44,294 nt of DNA. It comes from Caldisericia bacterium. Its GTDB lineage: Bacteria; Caldisericota; Caldisericia; B22-G15. This document shows, in pieces, positions 32,934 to 41,180 of this stretch; the stretch's first letter is position 1, and each line of letters starts with the position of its first letter. A program made the translations under genes and the position numbers. Under the pieces are notes generated by a model. That model was not told the origin of the DNA. It saw only the letters and a list, made by a program, of their open reading frames with translations, and searched no databases. The stretch spans positions 1-44,294 of the forward strand of contig JAOAHY010000008.1 in assembly GCA_026414995.1 (NCBI GenBank). Reading direction: 5' to 3'.

Positions 32934-33769
32934 CTTTTCTCCAAAAATCTTCCAATAATATTCATTGATAAAACAATTATAATTAAAATTATTGATGCTG
33001 CAAATGCTTGATTATGCCACTCCTTATATGGACTAGTTGCATAAACAAATATTACATAAGGAATTGTACTCATTGGTTTAAATATATTGAAATTTAAAAA
33101 TTGATTTCCAAATGCTGTGAATAAGAGAGGAGCAGTTTCACCCATTATTCTTGAAATTCCAAGTAAAATTCCTGTTACAATTCCAACAAATCCATAGGGC
33201 AAAAGAACCTTTAAAACAACTCTATAATATGGAGCACCAAGTGCAATTGCACCTTCTTTTATTTCTTGTGGAACCATGTTTAAAATCTCTTCAGTTGATT
33301 TGATAACAATTGGAAGCATCATAATAGCAAGTGCTACACTTCCAGATATAGCAGAAAAATGTTTCAGCGGTTTAACAACCCAAATGTAAGCAATTATACC
33401 CATAACAATTGATGGAATACCTTGGAGTGTATCAACTAAAATTTTTACAAATTCTGAAATTTTTGTCTCTTTAAATTCTGATAAGAAAACTCCAACAATA
33501 ATTCCAATTGGTATTGCAATTAAAGATGCAACTCCAACAATTATAAAACTTCCCACAATAGCATTTAAAATTCCACCCCCAGGTTCTCCAACTGGCCTAG
33601 GTAGAGAAATTATAAATCTTAAGTTTAAATATTTAAAACCTCTAATAAAAACAAAATAAATTATTAAAAATAAAGGAATTATTGAAAAATATGTAAAAAT
33701 TGTAACAATAGTTTTAAAAAATTTATCTTTTTTTATTCTACTTTCATAATCATGATGAGAAACATTCAT
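32921..33769 (-). CDS. pstA: Phosphate ABC transporter permease PstA
   Basis: Membrane subunit of the phosphate importer, 282 residues with six helices. [40 protein letters not shown] and the coupling loop [19 protein letters not shown] (EAA motif) are characteristic. It pairs with PstC. Gene order pstC-pstA-pstB is conserved; it starts 1 nt after pstC. Confidence 0.97.
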   Translation of the reverse strand: MNVSHHDYESRIKKDKFFKTIVTIFTYFSIIPLFLIIYFVFIRGFKYLNLRFIISLPRPVGEPGGGILNAIVGSFIIVGVASLIAIPIGIIVGVFLSEFKETKISEFVKILVDTLQGIPSIVMGIIAYIWVVKPLKHFSAISGSVALAIMMLPIVIKSTEEILNMVPQEIKEGAIALGAPYYRVVLKVLLPYGFVGIVTGILLGISRIMGETAPLLFTAFGNQFLNFNIFKPMSTIPYVIFVYATSPYKEWHNQAFAASIILIIIVLSMNIIGRFLEKRWKM

Positions 33770-33770
33770 A

Positions 33771-34634
33771 TTAGAAAGAAACCTTTCTTATTATTATTCT
33801 TCCCAAAATATTAATAATAATTGAAATTAAGAAAAGAATTAAACCTATTTCAATTAAAGAAGAGAGATGTAAAGTTGAAGTTGCTTCTGTAAATTCATTT
33901 GCAATTAAACTCGCCATTGTTTGTCCAGGAGAAAATATGCTTGTTGGAATTCTATTTGCATTTCCTATTACCATCGTTACAGCCATTGTTTCACCAAATG
34001 CTCTTCCAAATGATAAGAGAAAGCCTCCAAAAATACCTTTAAATGAAAACGGAATAAGCACTCCTTTAATAACCTCAAATTGTGTTGCTCCAAGAGAAAT
34101 TGCACCTTCTTTTACCTCTTCAGGAACAAGAGAGAGTACCTCTTTTCCTATTGATGCTGAATATGGAATAATCATAATTGATAAAATCAAAGATGCAGTA
34201 AAAATCCCTACACCTATTGGTTGAATACCAGTTTTCATTTGTATATTTCTTATGAATGGTGCAAGAATAAATAGCCCCCAAACACCAATTACAACAGAAG
34301 GAATTCCAGCAATAAGCTCAATTAATGTTTGAATTAATTTTGAAATTGCTTTATTTTTTAAAATCTCAGATAAATAAATTGAAATAGAAAGCGAAAATGG
34401 TATTGTAATTAAAAGAGAAATAAAAGAAGTTAAAAGAGTTCCAATTATAAAAGGAACTGCTCCAAATTTTAGGTTGACAGGGTCCCACTCTTTTGTAAAA
34501 AGAAATTTTAATCCAAATTCTTTTAATGATGGGATTGATGAGAAAATAAGTGAAAGAAAAATCGCTGATAAAAGAAAAATCATTAAAATTCCACCAAGAA
34601 AAAGGACAATTTTAAAGACCCTGTCAACCTTCAT
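33771..34634 (-). CDS. pstC: Phosphate ABC transporter permease PstC
   Basis: Membrane subunit of the phosphate importer, 287 residues with six helices. FGAVPFIIGTLLTSFISLLI, LIELIAGIPSVVIGVWGLF and the EAA coupling loop LVPEEVKEGAISLGATQFE are diagnostic, as is GRAFGETMAVTMVIGNANR. It is 18 nt downstream of pstS and forms the channel with PstA. Confidence 0.97.
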   Translation of the reverse strand: MKVDRVFKIVLFLGGILMIFLLSAIFLSLIFSSIPSLKEFGLKFLFTKEWDPVNLKFGAVPFIIGTLLTSFISLLITIPFSLSISIYLSEILKNKAISKLIQTLIELIAGIPSVVIGVWGLFILAPFIRNIQMKTGIQPIGVGIFTASLILSIMIIPYSASIGKEVLSLVPEEVKEGAISLGATQFEVIKGVLIPFSFKGIFGGFLLSFGRAFGETMAVTMVIGNANRIPTSIFSPGQTMASLIANEFTEATSTLHLSSLIEIGLILFLISIIINILGRIIIRKVSF

Positions 34635-34652
34635 CTCTTATTTTAAATTATA

Positions 34653-35717
34653 CTACTTTATTGGTTTTCCACCAAAGGTTATACTTTTAATATTTTCTTC
34701 ATTAATTTTTTTGACAGCATCTGGTATTTTTCCATATAAAAGTTGTTCATTGTATTCTTGTGCTTCACTATTCATCCATTTTAAAAGATTAAAAAGTGCT
34801 TTTGCTCTATTTAAATCTCTTCCACCATAATTTTGCTCTTTATAAACAATAATCCATGTGAAACTTGATATTGGATATCCATCTGGGTTATCTGTGTCAA
34901 CTATTGAAACTTTTGTATGTTTTGGAATTGAAACATTTGCTGCAGCAGAAACTGCTTTTAAATCTGGATTAACAAATTTACCAGATTTATTTCTAACCAT
35001 AGCATAAGGCATTCCATTTTGTTCTGCATAAATTTTTTCTACATAACCTATTGCACCTGGTGTTTGTTGTACAATACCTGCAACACCAGCATTTCCTTTA
35101 CCACCTAAACCAACTTTCCAATTAAGTGATTTGCCTTTTCCCATTTCATTTTTCCATGTTTCACTCACCCTTGAAAGATAGTCACTAAAAACAAAGGTTG
35201 TTCCACTTCCATCTGACCTATGAGCAACTGTTATATCTAAATTTGGTAATTGAATATCTGGATTTAGTGATGTTATTCTTGGATCATTCCATTTTGTAAT
35301 TTTTCCCATAAATATATCTGCAATTACATCTCCTGTAAGTTTTAATTTTGGGTTTCCTGGTAAATTATAAGTAACAACAACTGCTCCAAGAGCAACTGGT
35401 ATATGAATTATTTCTGCCCCTGCCTTTTTTTCTTCCTCATCTGTCATTGGTGCATCAGTTGCTCCAAAATCAACAACTTTTTCAATTAATTGTTGTATTC
35501 CACCACCAGATCCAATTCCTTGATAGTTTACTTTTACTAAACCTTGAGTTTTAGTGTTATAAACATCAAACCATTTTGTATAAAGTGGTTGCGGAAATGT
35601 AGCTCCTGCACCTAAAAGTTCAACTGGTTGTGCTTTTTCCTCTTTTTTACAACCATAAAAAGATAATAATGAAACAACTAGCCCTAAAATAATAAGGCTT
35701 AAAAGAAACTTTTTCAT
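34653..35717 (-). CDS. pstS: Phosphate-binding lipoprotein PstS
   Basis: Extracytoplasmic phosphate receptor, 354 residues. A lipoprotein signal (MKKFLLSLIILGLVVSLLS, lipobox LSFYGC, Cys about residue 22) is followed by ELLGAGATFPQPLYTKWFDV, VNYQGIGSGGGIQQLIEKVV (phosphate-binding Ser/Gly loop), FGATDAPMTDEE and VAHRSDGSGTTFVFSDYL, all phosphate ligands in the family. AGGAGG precedes the ATG, and a Pho box with 11-bp periodic TTAACA repeats lies 37-86 bp upstream. Confidence 0.98.
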   Translation of the reverse strand: MKKFLLSLIILGLVVSLLSFYGCKKEEKAQPVELLGAGATFPQPLYTKWFDVYNTKTQGLVKVNYQGIGSGGGIQQLIEKVVDFGATDAPMTDEEEKKAGAEIIHIPVALGAVVVTYNLPGNPKLKLTGDVIADIFMGKITKWNDPRITSLNPDIQLPNLDITVAHRSDGSGTTFVFSDYLSRVSETWKNEMGKGKSLNWKVGLGGKGNAGVAGIVQQTPGAIGYVEKIYAEQNGMPYAMVRNKSGKFVNPDLKAVSAAANVSIPKHTKVSIVDTDNPDGYPISSFTWIIVYKEQNYGGRDLNRAKALFNLLKWMNSEAQEYNEQLLYGKIPDAVKKINEENIKSITFGGKPIK

Positions 35718-35753
35718 AAAAACCTCCTAAATAGTTCTTTCACAATTAAATTT

Positions 35754-35803
35754 TTACAATTATCTGTTAACTAAAATTAATTTTTTTGTTAATTTTCTGT
35801 TAA
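35754..35803 (-). promoter_or_regulatory. Pho box upstream of pstS, overlapping the end of phoR
   Basis: On the minus strand, hexamers start every 11 bp: TTAACA (complement of 35798-35803), TTAACA (35787-35792), ATTAAT (35776-35781), TTAACA (35765-35770) and TTGTAA (35754-35759). Three are identical and two are degenerate. This matches the Bacillus PhoP-type site, TT(A/C/T)A(C/T)A repeats with 5-bp spacers. The first two hexamers lie within or across the last codons and the TAA of phoR. A -10 candidate TTTAAT (complement of 35745-35750) follows. Confidence 0.85.
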
Positions 35804-37528
35804 ATTTTGAGGAAGTGTGATTTTAAATTTACTTCCTTTACCTAATTCGCTTTCAACATCGATTTTACCTTTATGAAGAGAAATTATATGTTTAACAATA
35901 GAAAGACCAAGGCCAGTTCCACCAGTTTTTCTTGATCTTGATTTATTAACAACATAAAATCTTTCAAAAATTCTATTCAAATGTTCTTTAGGAATTCCAA
36001 TTCCACTATCTTCAATTTCAAATATTGCATTTTCACTATCTTTTGAAAAAGTTATTTTTATATAACCTTTATCTGTATAATTTATTGCATTATCTAATAA
36101 ATTAATTAATGCTTGTTCAATTTTAAACTCATCTCCCCAAATTGTTGTATCATCTGATTTTATATCTACTATAACTTGAAGGTTCTTTTCTTTAATTTTA
36201 TTCTCAAATATTTTCAGAGTGTATTGTATAGTTTCTTTAAAATCAAATTTTTTTATTTCAAACTCTCTTTTCTCCTCTAATTTTGATAGAGTTAAAAGAT
36301 CATTTATAATATTAATCATTCTATCAATATTTCTTTTTATTATTTCTAAATAATTTTTGCTTTTAATTTCATCCTCAATTGTTTCTATAAAACCTTTTAT
36401 TGCCGTAATAGGTGTTTTTAACTCGTGTGATGCATCTTTTACAAAATCTCTTTTTATTTCTTCAAATTTTTTAATAGAGGTTATATCAAATATTGAAAAT
36501 ACCTTCTCTTTTGTTTTTTCAATTGAATTTTTACAAATTAAATAAAATTTATTTAATTTTTCAAACTCCAATTTTTCATAAGAGTCATTTTTTAAGCCTT
36601 CTTTAATAAAATTAATAATATCTAAATCTTTTATTATTTCCCAATAATATTTTTTTAAAACATTTTTTTCGTTAAAAAATTCTTCAAATTTTTTATTTGC
36701 AAATGTAATTTTACCCTGAGAGTCTATTACAAATATAACTTCACCAGTAGAAGTAAGAATTGAATTTAATCTTTCTCTATCTAATTCAACTTGAGTTAAG
36801 AGATTTTCAATTCTTTCTCCAAGAACATTTATATTTTCTCCTAACTCTTTAAACTCATCTTCTCTTAAAATAATCTTTTCTTTGTAATCTCCTGAGAGAA
36901 GTTTTGAAATTTTTAATTTAATAAGTTCTAGAGATTCTTTTAAATTTTTTGAATAAAGATAAAAGATATAAAAACCTATTAATAGTGAAATAATTGATAT
37001 TAAAGCAATTTCAAAAATAAGCATAATAATAACATTATTTAATTCTTTTAAAGATAAACTTACTCTTGAGATATAAATTTCATTATTTATATTTATTGGA
37101 ACAGCAATATAAAGCATATCCTCTTTTGTGGAAGTTGAAAATCTAATAGATTTACCTATATTCCCATTTAATGCTTCAATTATTTCTGGTCTTGTTTTAT
37201 GATTCTCCATTGTTTCAATATCCAAAATTGAATCTCCAAGAACAACTCCATTTTTATCAATAATTGTTATTCTAAAACCCTTAAGAGTTCTAATTTTCTT
37301 TACAAAATTATCTATTTCTTCAATTTTATTTGATTCAACAAGATTTTTAACCTCTTCTGAAATTGAATTAGCAATCATAATTAAATTAGATTCATAACTC
37401 TTAATAAATTCTCTTCTTATATAAATTGATGATATTGAGAGAATTAAAATAAATGAAATTAAAATTGATATTAAAATTTCTCTAATTAATTTTTTCTGTA
37501 GATTACTCTTCTTCAAATTTATATCCAA
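35789..37528 (-). CDS. phoR: Phosphate-responsive sensor histidine kinase PhoR
   Basis: Sensor kinase of 579 residues. Order: transmembrane helix 1 (about 17-37), extracytoplasmic sensor domain (about 38-162), transmembrane helix 2 (about 163-192), HAMP (about 192-245), PAS (about 255-350), HisKA with DASHELKTPITAIKGF (His368) and the ATPase domain (LLDNAINYTDKG, EIEDSGIGIPKEH, FERFYVVNKSR, TGGTGLGLSIVK). Context makes it PhoR: it lies between phoB (26-nt overlap) and pstS. Its last codons contain the first Pho box hexamers, so the pstS control region is built into its coding end. Confidence 0.94.
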   Translation of the reverse strand: MDINLKKSNLQKKLIREILISILISFILILSISSIYIRREFIKSYESNLIMIANSISEEVKNLVESNKIEEIDNFVKKIRTLKGFRITIIDKNGVVLGDSILDIETMENHKTRPEIIEALNGNIGKSIRFSTSTKEDMLYIAVPININNEIYISRVSLSLKELNNVIIMLIFEIALISIISLLIGFYIFYLYSKNLKESLELIKLKISKLLSGDYKEKIILREDEFKELGENINVLGERIENLLTQVELDRERLNSILTSTGEVIFVIDSQGKITFANKKFEEFFNEKNVLKKYYWEIIKDLDIINFIKEGLKNDSYEKLEFEKLNKFYLICKNSIEKTKEKVFSIFDITSIKKFEEIKRDFVKDASHELKTPITAIKGFIETIEDEIKSKNYLEIIKRNIDRMINIINDLLTLSKLEEKREFEIKKFDFKETIQYTLKIFENKIKEKNLQVIVDIKSDDTTIWGDEFKIEQALINLLDNAINYTDKGYIKITFSKDSENAIFEIEDSGIGIPKEHLNRIFERFYVVNKSRSRKTGGTGLGLSIVKHIISLHKGKIDVESELGKGSKFKITLPQNLTEN

Positions 37529-38180
37529 CTCCTCTCACATTTTTAATTAAATTTCCATAACTTTTTAATTTATCTCTTAGATGTTTTATATGAACATCAA
37601 TAGTTCTATCAATAACAATCTTATCCATTCCCCATAATATATCCAAAAGTTCTTCTCTTGAAAGAACTTCACCTTTTCTTTTATAAAGTGTTAGTAAAAT
37701 ATTAAATTCGGTTTTAGTTAAATCAATCTCCTCATCATTAATAAAAACTTTATACTTTTTTGGATAAATAATGAAATTTTCATTTATTTTTATTTTTTCC
37801 TCCTCTTTAATATGTTTTGTCCTTCTTAATAAAGCCTTTACTCTTGCTAAAAGCTCTCTTACTGAAAATGGTTTTACAATATAATCATCTCCTCCTATTT
37901 CAAAACCAACAACTTTATCTATTTCACTTCCCTTTGCTGTTAATATTATAACAGGTGTATTTGGATATTTATCTTTAATCAATTTTATAAGTTCGAACCC
38001 CTCAATATCTGGAAGCATAAGATCTATAATCATTAGATCAAATTTCTCCTTTTCTAATGCTTTAAGAGCACTTAGTCCATTTTCAAAAAGATATGTTTTA
38101 TAACCTGAATTCTTCAAGTTAATATCAATAAGATCTAAAATGTCTCTTTCATCATCAACTATTCCAATTTTTCCATTCAT
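37503..38180 (-). CDS. phoB: Phosphate regulon response regulator PhoB/PhoP
   Basis: OmpR-family regulator of 225 residues. Receiver: IGIVDDERDIL (D9, D10), phospho-acceptor D53 in MIIDLMLPDIEGFE, VIILTAKGSE and the Lys in DYIVKPFSVRELLARV. The winged-helix output ends HIKHLRDKLKSYGNLIKNVRGVGYKFEEE. ATG 38180 is chosen over TTG 38201, because the TATAAT at 38193-38198 (complement) would otherwise lie inside the gene and receiver domains usually start 4-6 residues before this strand. It should bind the Pho box before pstS. Confidence 0.95.
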   Translation of the reverse strand: MNGKIGIVDDERDILDLIDINLKNSGYKTYLFENGLSALKALEKEKFDLMIIDLMLPDIEGFELIKLIKDKYPNTPVIILTAKGSEIDKVVGFEIGGDDYIVKPFSVRELLARVKALLRRTKHIKEEEKIKINENFIIYPKKYKVFINDEEIDLTKTEFNILLTLYKRKGEVLSREELLDILWGMDKIVIDRTIDVHIKHLRDKLKSYGNLIKNVRGVGYKFEEE

Positions 38181-38226
38181 TTTCTTAATAAAATTATACA
38201 ATTTCTTTTATGTTAAAATTTAAAAT

Positions 38227-38973
38227 ATGAATAGCGATTTACAAAAATTAAAAAATCTTATTGAATCTTCTTATAATATTGTTGCTTTAACTGGTGCGGG
38301 AATTTCAACAAATGCAGGTATTCCTGATTTTAGAGGACCAATGGGAATTTATACAACTAAAAGATATGATCCAGAAAAAACATTTGATATAAATTATTTT
38401 TTTATAAATCCCCAATATTTTTATGATTTTGCAAGAGATTTTATAACACTTCTTGAAAAAGTTGAACCAACTTTTACTCATAAATTTCTCGCAAAGTTGG
38501 AAAAATCTGGAAAGCTTAAAGGAGTAATAACACAAAATATAGATATGTTGCATGAAAGAGCAGGAAGTAAAGTTGTAATAACTCTTCATGGTTCAATTGA
38601 AAAATCTTATTGCTTAAATTGTGAAAAAGAATATTCTCTTAATCAAATGAAAGAGAAGATAAAAAATGAAAAAATTCCAAAATGTGATATATGTGATGGG
38701 TTAATTAAACCAAATATTGTATTTTTTGGTGAAAGTGTTCATGATTTTGATAAGGCAATAGAACTTACCAATAAAAGTGATTTACTTCTTGTTATTGGAA
38801 CAAGTTTAAAAGTTTATCCAGCATCTTATATTCCAAATTATGCATCTGGAAAAATTGTTATTGTGAATAAAGGTGACATTTCTTTAAAACAAATAAAATA
38901 TGACCTTTATATAAATTCAGATATTGATGAAGTATTTAGAGAATTAGATGAAATTTTAAATTTGGAGGTTTAA
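38227..38973 (+). CDS. NAD-dependent protein deacylase (Sir2 family)
   Basis: Sirtuin of 248 residues removing acetyl or related groups from lysines with NAD+. NAD-binding GAGISTNAGIPDFRGP spans 23-38, followed by TQNIDMLHERAGS, the catalytic His in LHGSI and a zinc ribbon with CLNC and CDIC. FFGESVHDF and VIGTSLKVYPASY complete the Rossmann fold. The -10 (TAAAAT 38214-38219) is 7 nt from the ATG and no Shine-Dalgarno is seen, suggesting a leaderless mRNA. It is the first gene of a unit with ridA, an HD hydrolase and ogt. It could be called cobB; exact acyl specificity is not readable. Confidence 0.95.
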   Translation: MNSDLQKLKNLIESSYNIVALTGAGISTNAGIPDFRGPMGIYTTKRYDPEKTFDINYFFINPQYFYDFARDFITLLEKVEPTFTHKFLAKLEKSGKLKGVITQNIDMLHERAGSKVVITLHGSIEKSYCLNCEKEYSLNQMKEKIKNEKIPKCDICDGLIKPNIVFFGESVHDFDKAIELTNKSDLLLVIGTSLKVYPASYIPNYASGKIVIVNKGDISLKQIKYDLYINSDIDEVFRELDEILNLEV

Positions 38974-38974
38974 G

Positions 38975-39415
38975 ATGATTGAAGAAAGAATTAAAGAACT
39001 TGGATTTTCTTTACCAGAACCATCAAAACCTGTTGGTTCATACATTCCATGTAAAAGAGTTGGGAATTTAATTTTTCTATCTGGTGTCATTTCTGAAAAA
39101 AAGGGAAAATTAGGAAAAGATCTAAGTGTTGAAGATGGATATGATGAGAGTAAAAAAGTAATTTTAAAACTTCTTTCAAATTTAAAAGAATTTTTAGGAA
39201 CACTTGATAAAGTAAAAGAAATAGTTAGAGTTGAAGGATTTGTTGCATCTTCTGAAAATTTTTTTGATCAACCAAAGGTTATAAATGGTGCAAGTGATGT
39301 ACTTTTTCAAATTTTTGGTGAAAGAGGAAAACATTCTAGAATTGCAGTTGGTGTAAAAGAACTTCCTTTAAATTCGGCAATTGAAATTTCTATGATTGTG
39401 GAGGTTGAAGAATGA
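38975..39415 (+). CDS. RidA/YjgF-family protein
   Basis: Trimeric RidA-fold protein of 146 residues. Classical RidA destroys reactive enamines and imines from amino-acid metabolism. RVGNLIFLSGVISEKKGKLG and SRIAVGVKELPLNSAIEISM correspond to the core. The typical catalytic Arg would be in the SRIAVGVKELP segment. Sequence and length place it in the longer YjgF subgroup rather than archetypal RidA, so deaminase activity is likely but not proven. GGAGGT before the ATG lies within the last codons of sir2. Confidence 0.88.
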   Translation: MIEERIKELGFSLPEPSKPVGSYIPCKRVGNLIFLSGVISEKKGKLGKDLSVEDGYDESKKVILKLLSNLKEFLGTLDKVKEIVRVEGFVASSENFFDQPKVINGASDVLFQIFGERGKHSRIAVGVKELPLNSAIEISMIVEVEE

Positions 39416-39966
39416 ATAGAGAAGAAGCAATTAATTTAATCAAAGAGAGGCTTCAAGATGTAAATTTGATTAATCACTCAATAGCAGTTGGTGCAATTAT
39501 GAAAGGAGTTGCTAGATATTTAAACCAGGATGATAAAAGATGGGAGTTGTGTGGAATATTACATGACATTGATTATTCAGAAACAAAAGATGATCCTTTT
39601 AAACACTCCCTAATTGGTGGTGATATTTTAAAATCAATGGGTTTTGATGATGAATTTGTTAATGCTGTTAAATCTCATAATGAAAGACATGGAATTCCAA
39701 GAGATTCTTTGCTTGCAAAAGCACTATTTGCAATAGATCCTCTTTCTGGTTTAATTGTTGCGACTGCCCTTGTGATGCCTGATAAAAAACTTCAAAGTGT
39801 TAAAGTAAGTTCAGTTATGAAAAAATTTAAAACAAAAGAGTTTGCAAGAGGAGCCGATAGAGAACAAATAAAAACTTGTGAGACAGAACTTAATATTCCA
39901 CTTGAAAAAATTATTGAAATTGCACTTGAATCAATGAAGGAGATTGCAGAAGAAATTGGTCTTTGA
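39412..39966 (+). CDS. HD-domain phosphohydrolase
   Basis: HD-superfamily metal-dependent hydrolase of 184 residues. The His of NHSIAVGAIMKGVAR, the HD doublet in GILHDIDYSE and KHSLIGGDILKS with KSHNERHG supply the metal ligands. This subfamily (HDIG-type, linked with COG2316) has unknown substrates, probably nucleotides. The ATG overlaps the ridA stop by 4 nt (ATGA), and ogt overlaps its end by 23 nt. Confidence 0.87.
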   Translation: MNREEAINLIKERLQDVNLINHSIAVGAIMKGVARYLNQDDKRWELCGILHDIDYSETKDDPFKHSLIGGDILKSMGFDDEFVNAVKSHNERHGIPRDSLLAKALFAIDPLSGLIVATALVMPDKKLQSVKVSSVMKKFKTKEFARGADREQIKTCETELNIPLEKIIEIALESMKEIAEEIGL

Positions 39967-40456
39967 TGATTTATTAATTAATTTAGATTTTATAAATTTA
40001 AAAGTTAAGATAAAAGACAATAAAATAATTGGAACAGAAATTCTTTTTAATGGTGAAGAAAATTTTAATAGAAAATATAAAGAGATTATTGATGAGATAA
40101 AAAATTATTTTTATGGTAATAAAGTAAAATTTGATTTAAATTTTATATCATTTGACTCACTCACAAATTTTCAAAAAGAGGTTCTTATTCTTCTTTCAGA
40201 AGTCCCAAGAGGAAAGGTAACTACTTATAAAAATATTTCATTAAAACTAAAAAAGGAAAAAGTATATAGAGCAGTTGGAAATGTTATGAAAATAAACCCT
40301 TTTCCAATTATTATTCCTTGTCATAGAGTTATAAAAAGCGACCTCTCTTTAGGTGAATATCGTTATGGAAAAGATTTAAAAAGAAAAATTCTTGTTTTTG
40401 AAGGAGTTAAATTTTTAAATGAAAATGAGATCAAAAGAGAATGTGTTTATAATTAA
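39944..40456 (+). CDS. ogt: Methylated-DNA--[protein]-cysteine S-methyltransferase
   Basis: Suicide DNA repair protein transferring alkyl groups from O6-alkylguanine to its own Cys. The acceptor is in PIIIPCHRVIKSDLSLGEY (about Cys126). FQKEVLILLSEVPRGKVTTY and the Arg-finger segment YRAVGNVMKINPFP form the helix-turn-helix. The N-terminal about 65 residues are poorly conserved. No ATG is available; the start is uncertain between TTG 39944 (too close to AAGGAG) and TTG 39956. It is coupled to the upstream HD gene. Confidence 0.94.
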   Translation: MQKKLVFDDLLINLDFINLKVKIKDNKIIGTEILFNGEENFNRKYKEIIDEIKNYFYGNKVKFDLNFISFDSLTNFQKEVLILLSEVPRGKVTTYKNISLKLKKEKVYRAVGNVMKINPFPIIIPCHRVIKSDLSLGEYRYGKDLKRKILVFEGVKFLNENEIKRECVYN

Positions 40457-40460
40457 GAAG

Positions 40461-41180
40461 ATGAAGAAATTTATAATTTTTTTATTAATTTTATTTTCTA
40501 TTTCTCTTTTTTCCTGTAAAAAAGAGATAAAAACTATTAAAATTGGAATAAACATAGATTATCCTCCATTCTCATTTAAAGAAAATGAAAAATTGGTTGG
40601 CTTTAATATAGATTTTTTAAATCTTCTTTTAAAAGAGTTAAATTTGAAAGGTGAATTTTTAGAAATAAAGGATATTAATTTTGAAATTCTTTTAAATAAT
40701 GAAGTTCAATTTATAATAGGAGGATACCCTTTGAAATATAAATATCCTCAAGGTGTTTCAATAACTATGCCATATTTTGATCTCTCATATTATCTTATTT
40801 CAAGAGTCGATATGCCAATTGATTCAATTAATTCTCTTGAAGATAAAAAACTTATTCTTCCAATGTATACTTTTGCTGAAGAGATTGTCAAAAATGTAAA
40901 AAATCTTATAAAAATTCCTTATAAGAATTTTAATGAAGCAGTAATAAGTTTAGAAAATAAAGATGCAGATGCAATTCTTATTGAAAGAACATTTTTTGAT
41001 ATTTATAAATTAGATGAAAATAAATTTTTCAAAGCAAAAGTTTATGATAATGGGTTAGTTATTGTTCTAAAAGATGATAATAATGATTTAAGAAATAAAA
41101 TAAATAATGCAATTTCAAAGATAATCAATAGTAAAGATTATAAAAAATTAATTTTAAACTGGTTTGAGGAGGAGAGATGA
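40461..41180 (+). CDS. Solute-binding lipoprotein, family 3 (amino-acid type)
   Basis: Extracytoplasmic solute-binding protein of 239 residues. The N-terminal MKKFIIFLLILFSISLFSCK is a lipoprotein signal with lipobox LFSC. The SBP_bac_3 core shows KIGINIDYPPFSFKENEKLV, GFNIDFLNLLLKEL and a second-lobe ILIERTFFD. ATG 40461 is used, since reading from 40419 would place residues before the signal. No matching permease or ATPase gene is near, so it may serve a distant importer or a sensor. The stop overlaps the next ATG. Confidence 0.87.
   Translation: MKKFIIFLLILFSISLFSCKKEIKTIKIGINIDYPPFSFKENEKLVGFNIDFLNLLLKELNLKGEFLEIKDINFEILLNNEVQFIIGGYPLKYKYPQGVSITMPYFDLSYYLISRVDMPIDSINSLEDKKLILPMYTFAEEIVKNVKNLIKIPYKNFNEAVISLENKDADAILIERTFFDIYKLDENKFFKAKVYDNGLVIVLKDDNNDLRNKINNAISKIINSKDYKKLILNWFEEER

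Noticed and set aside
38193-38221. Pho box upstream of phoB
   Set aside because: A single TTAACA is present (complement of 38211-38216), but units 11 bp on either side do not match, unlike the clear array before pstS.
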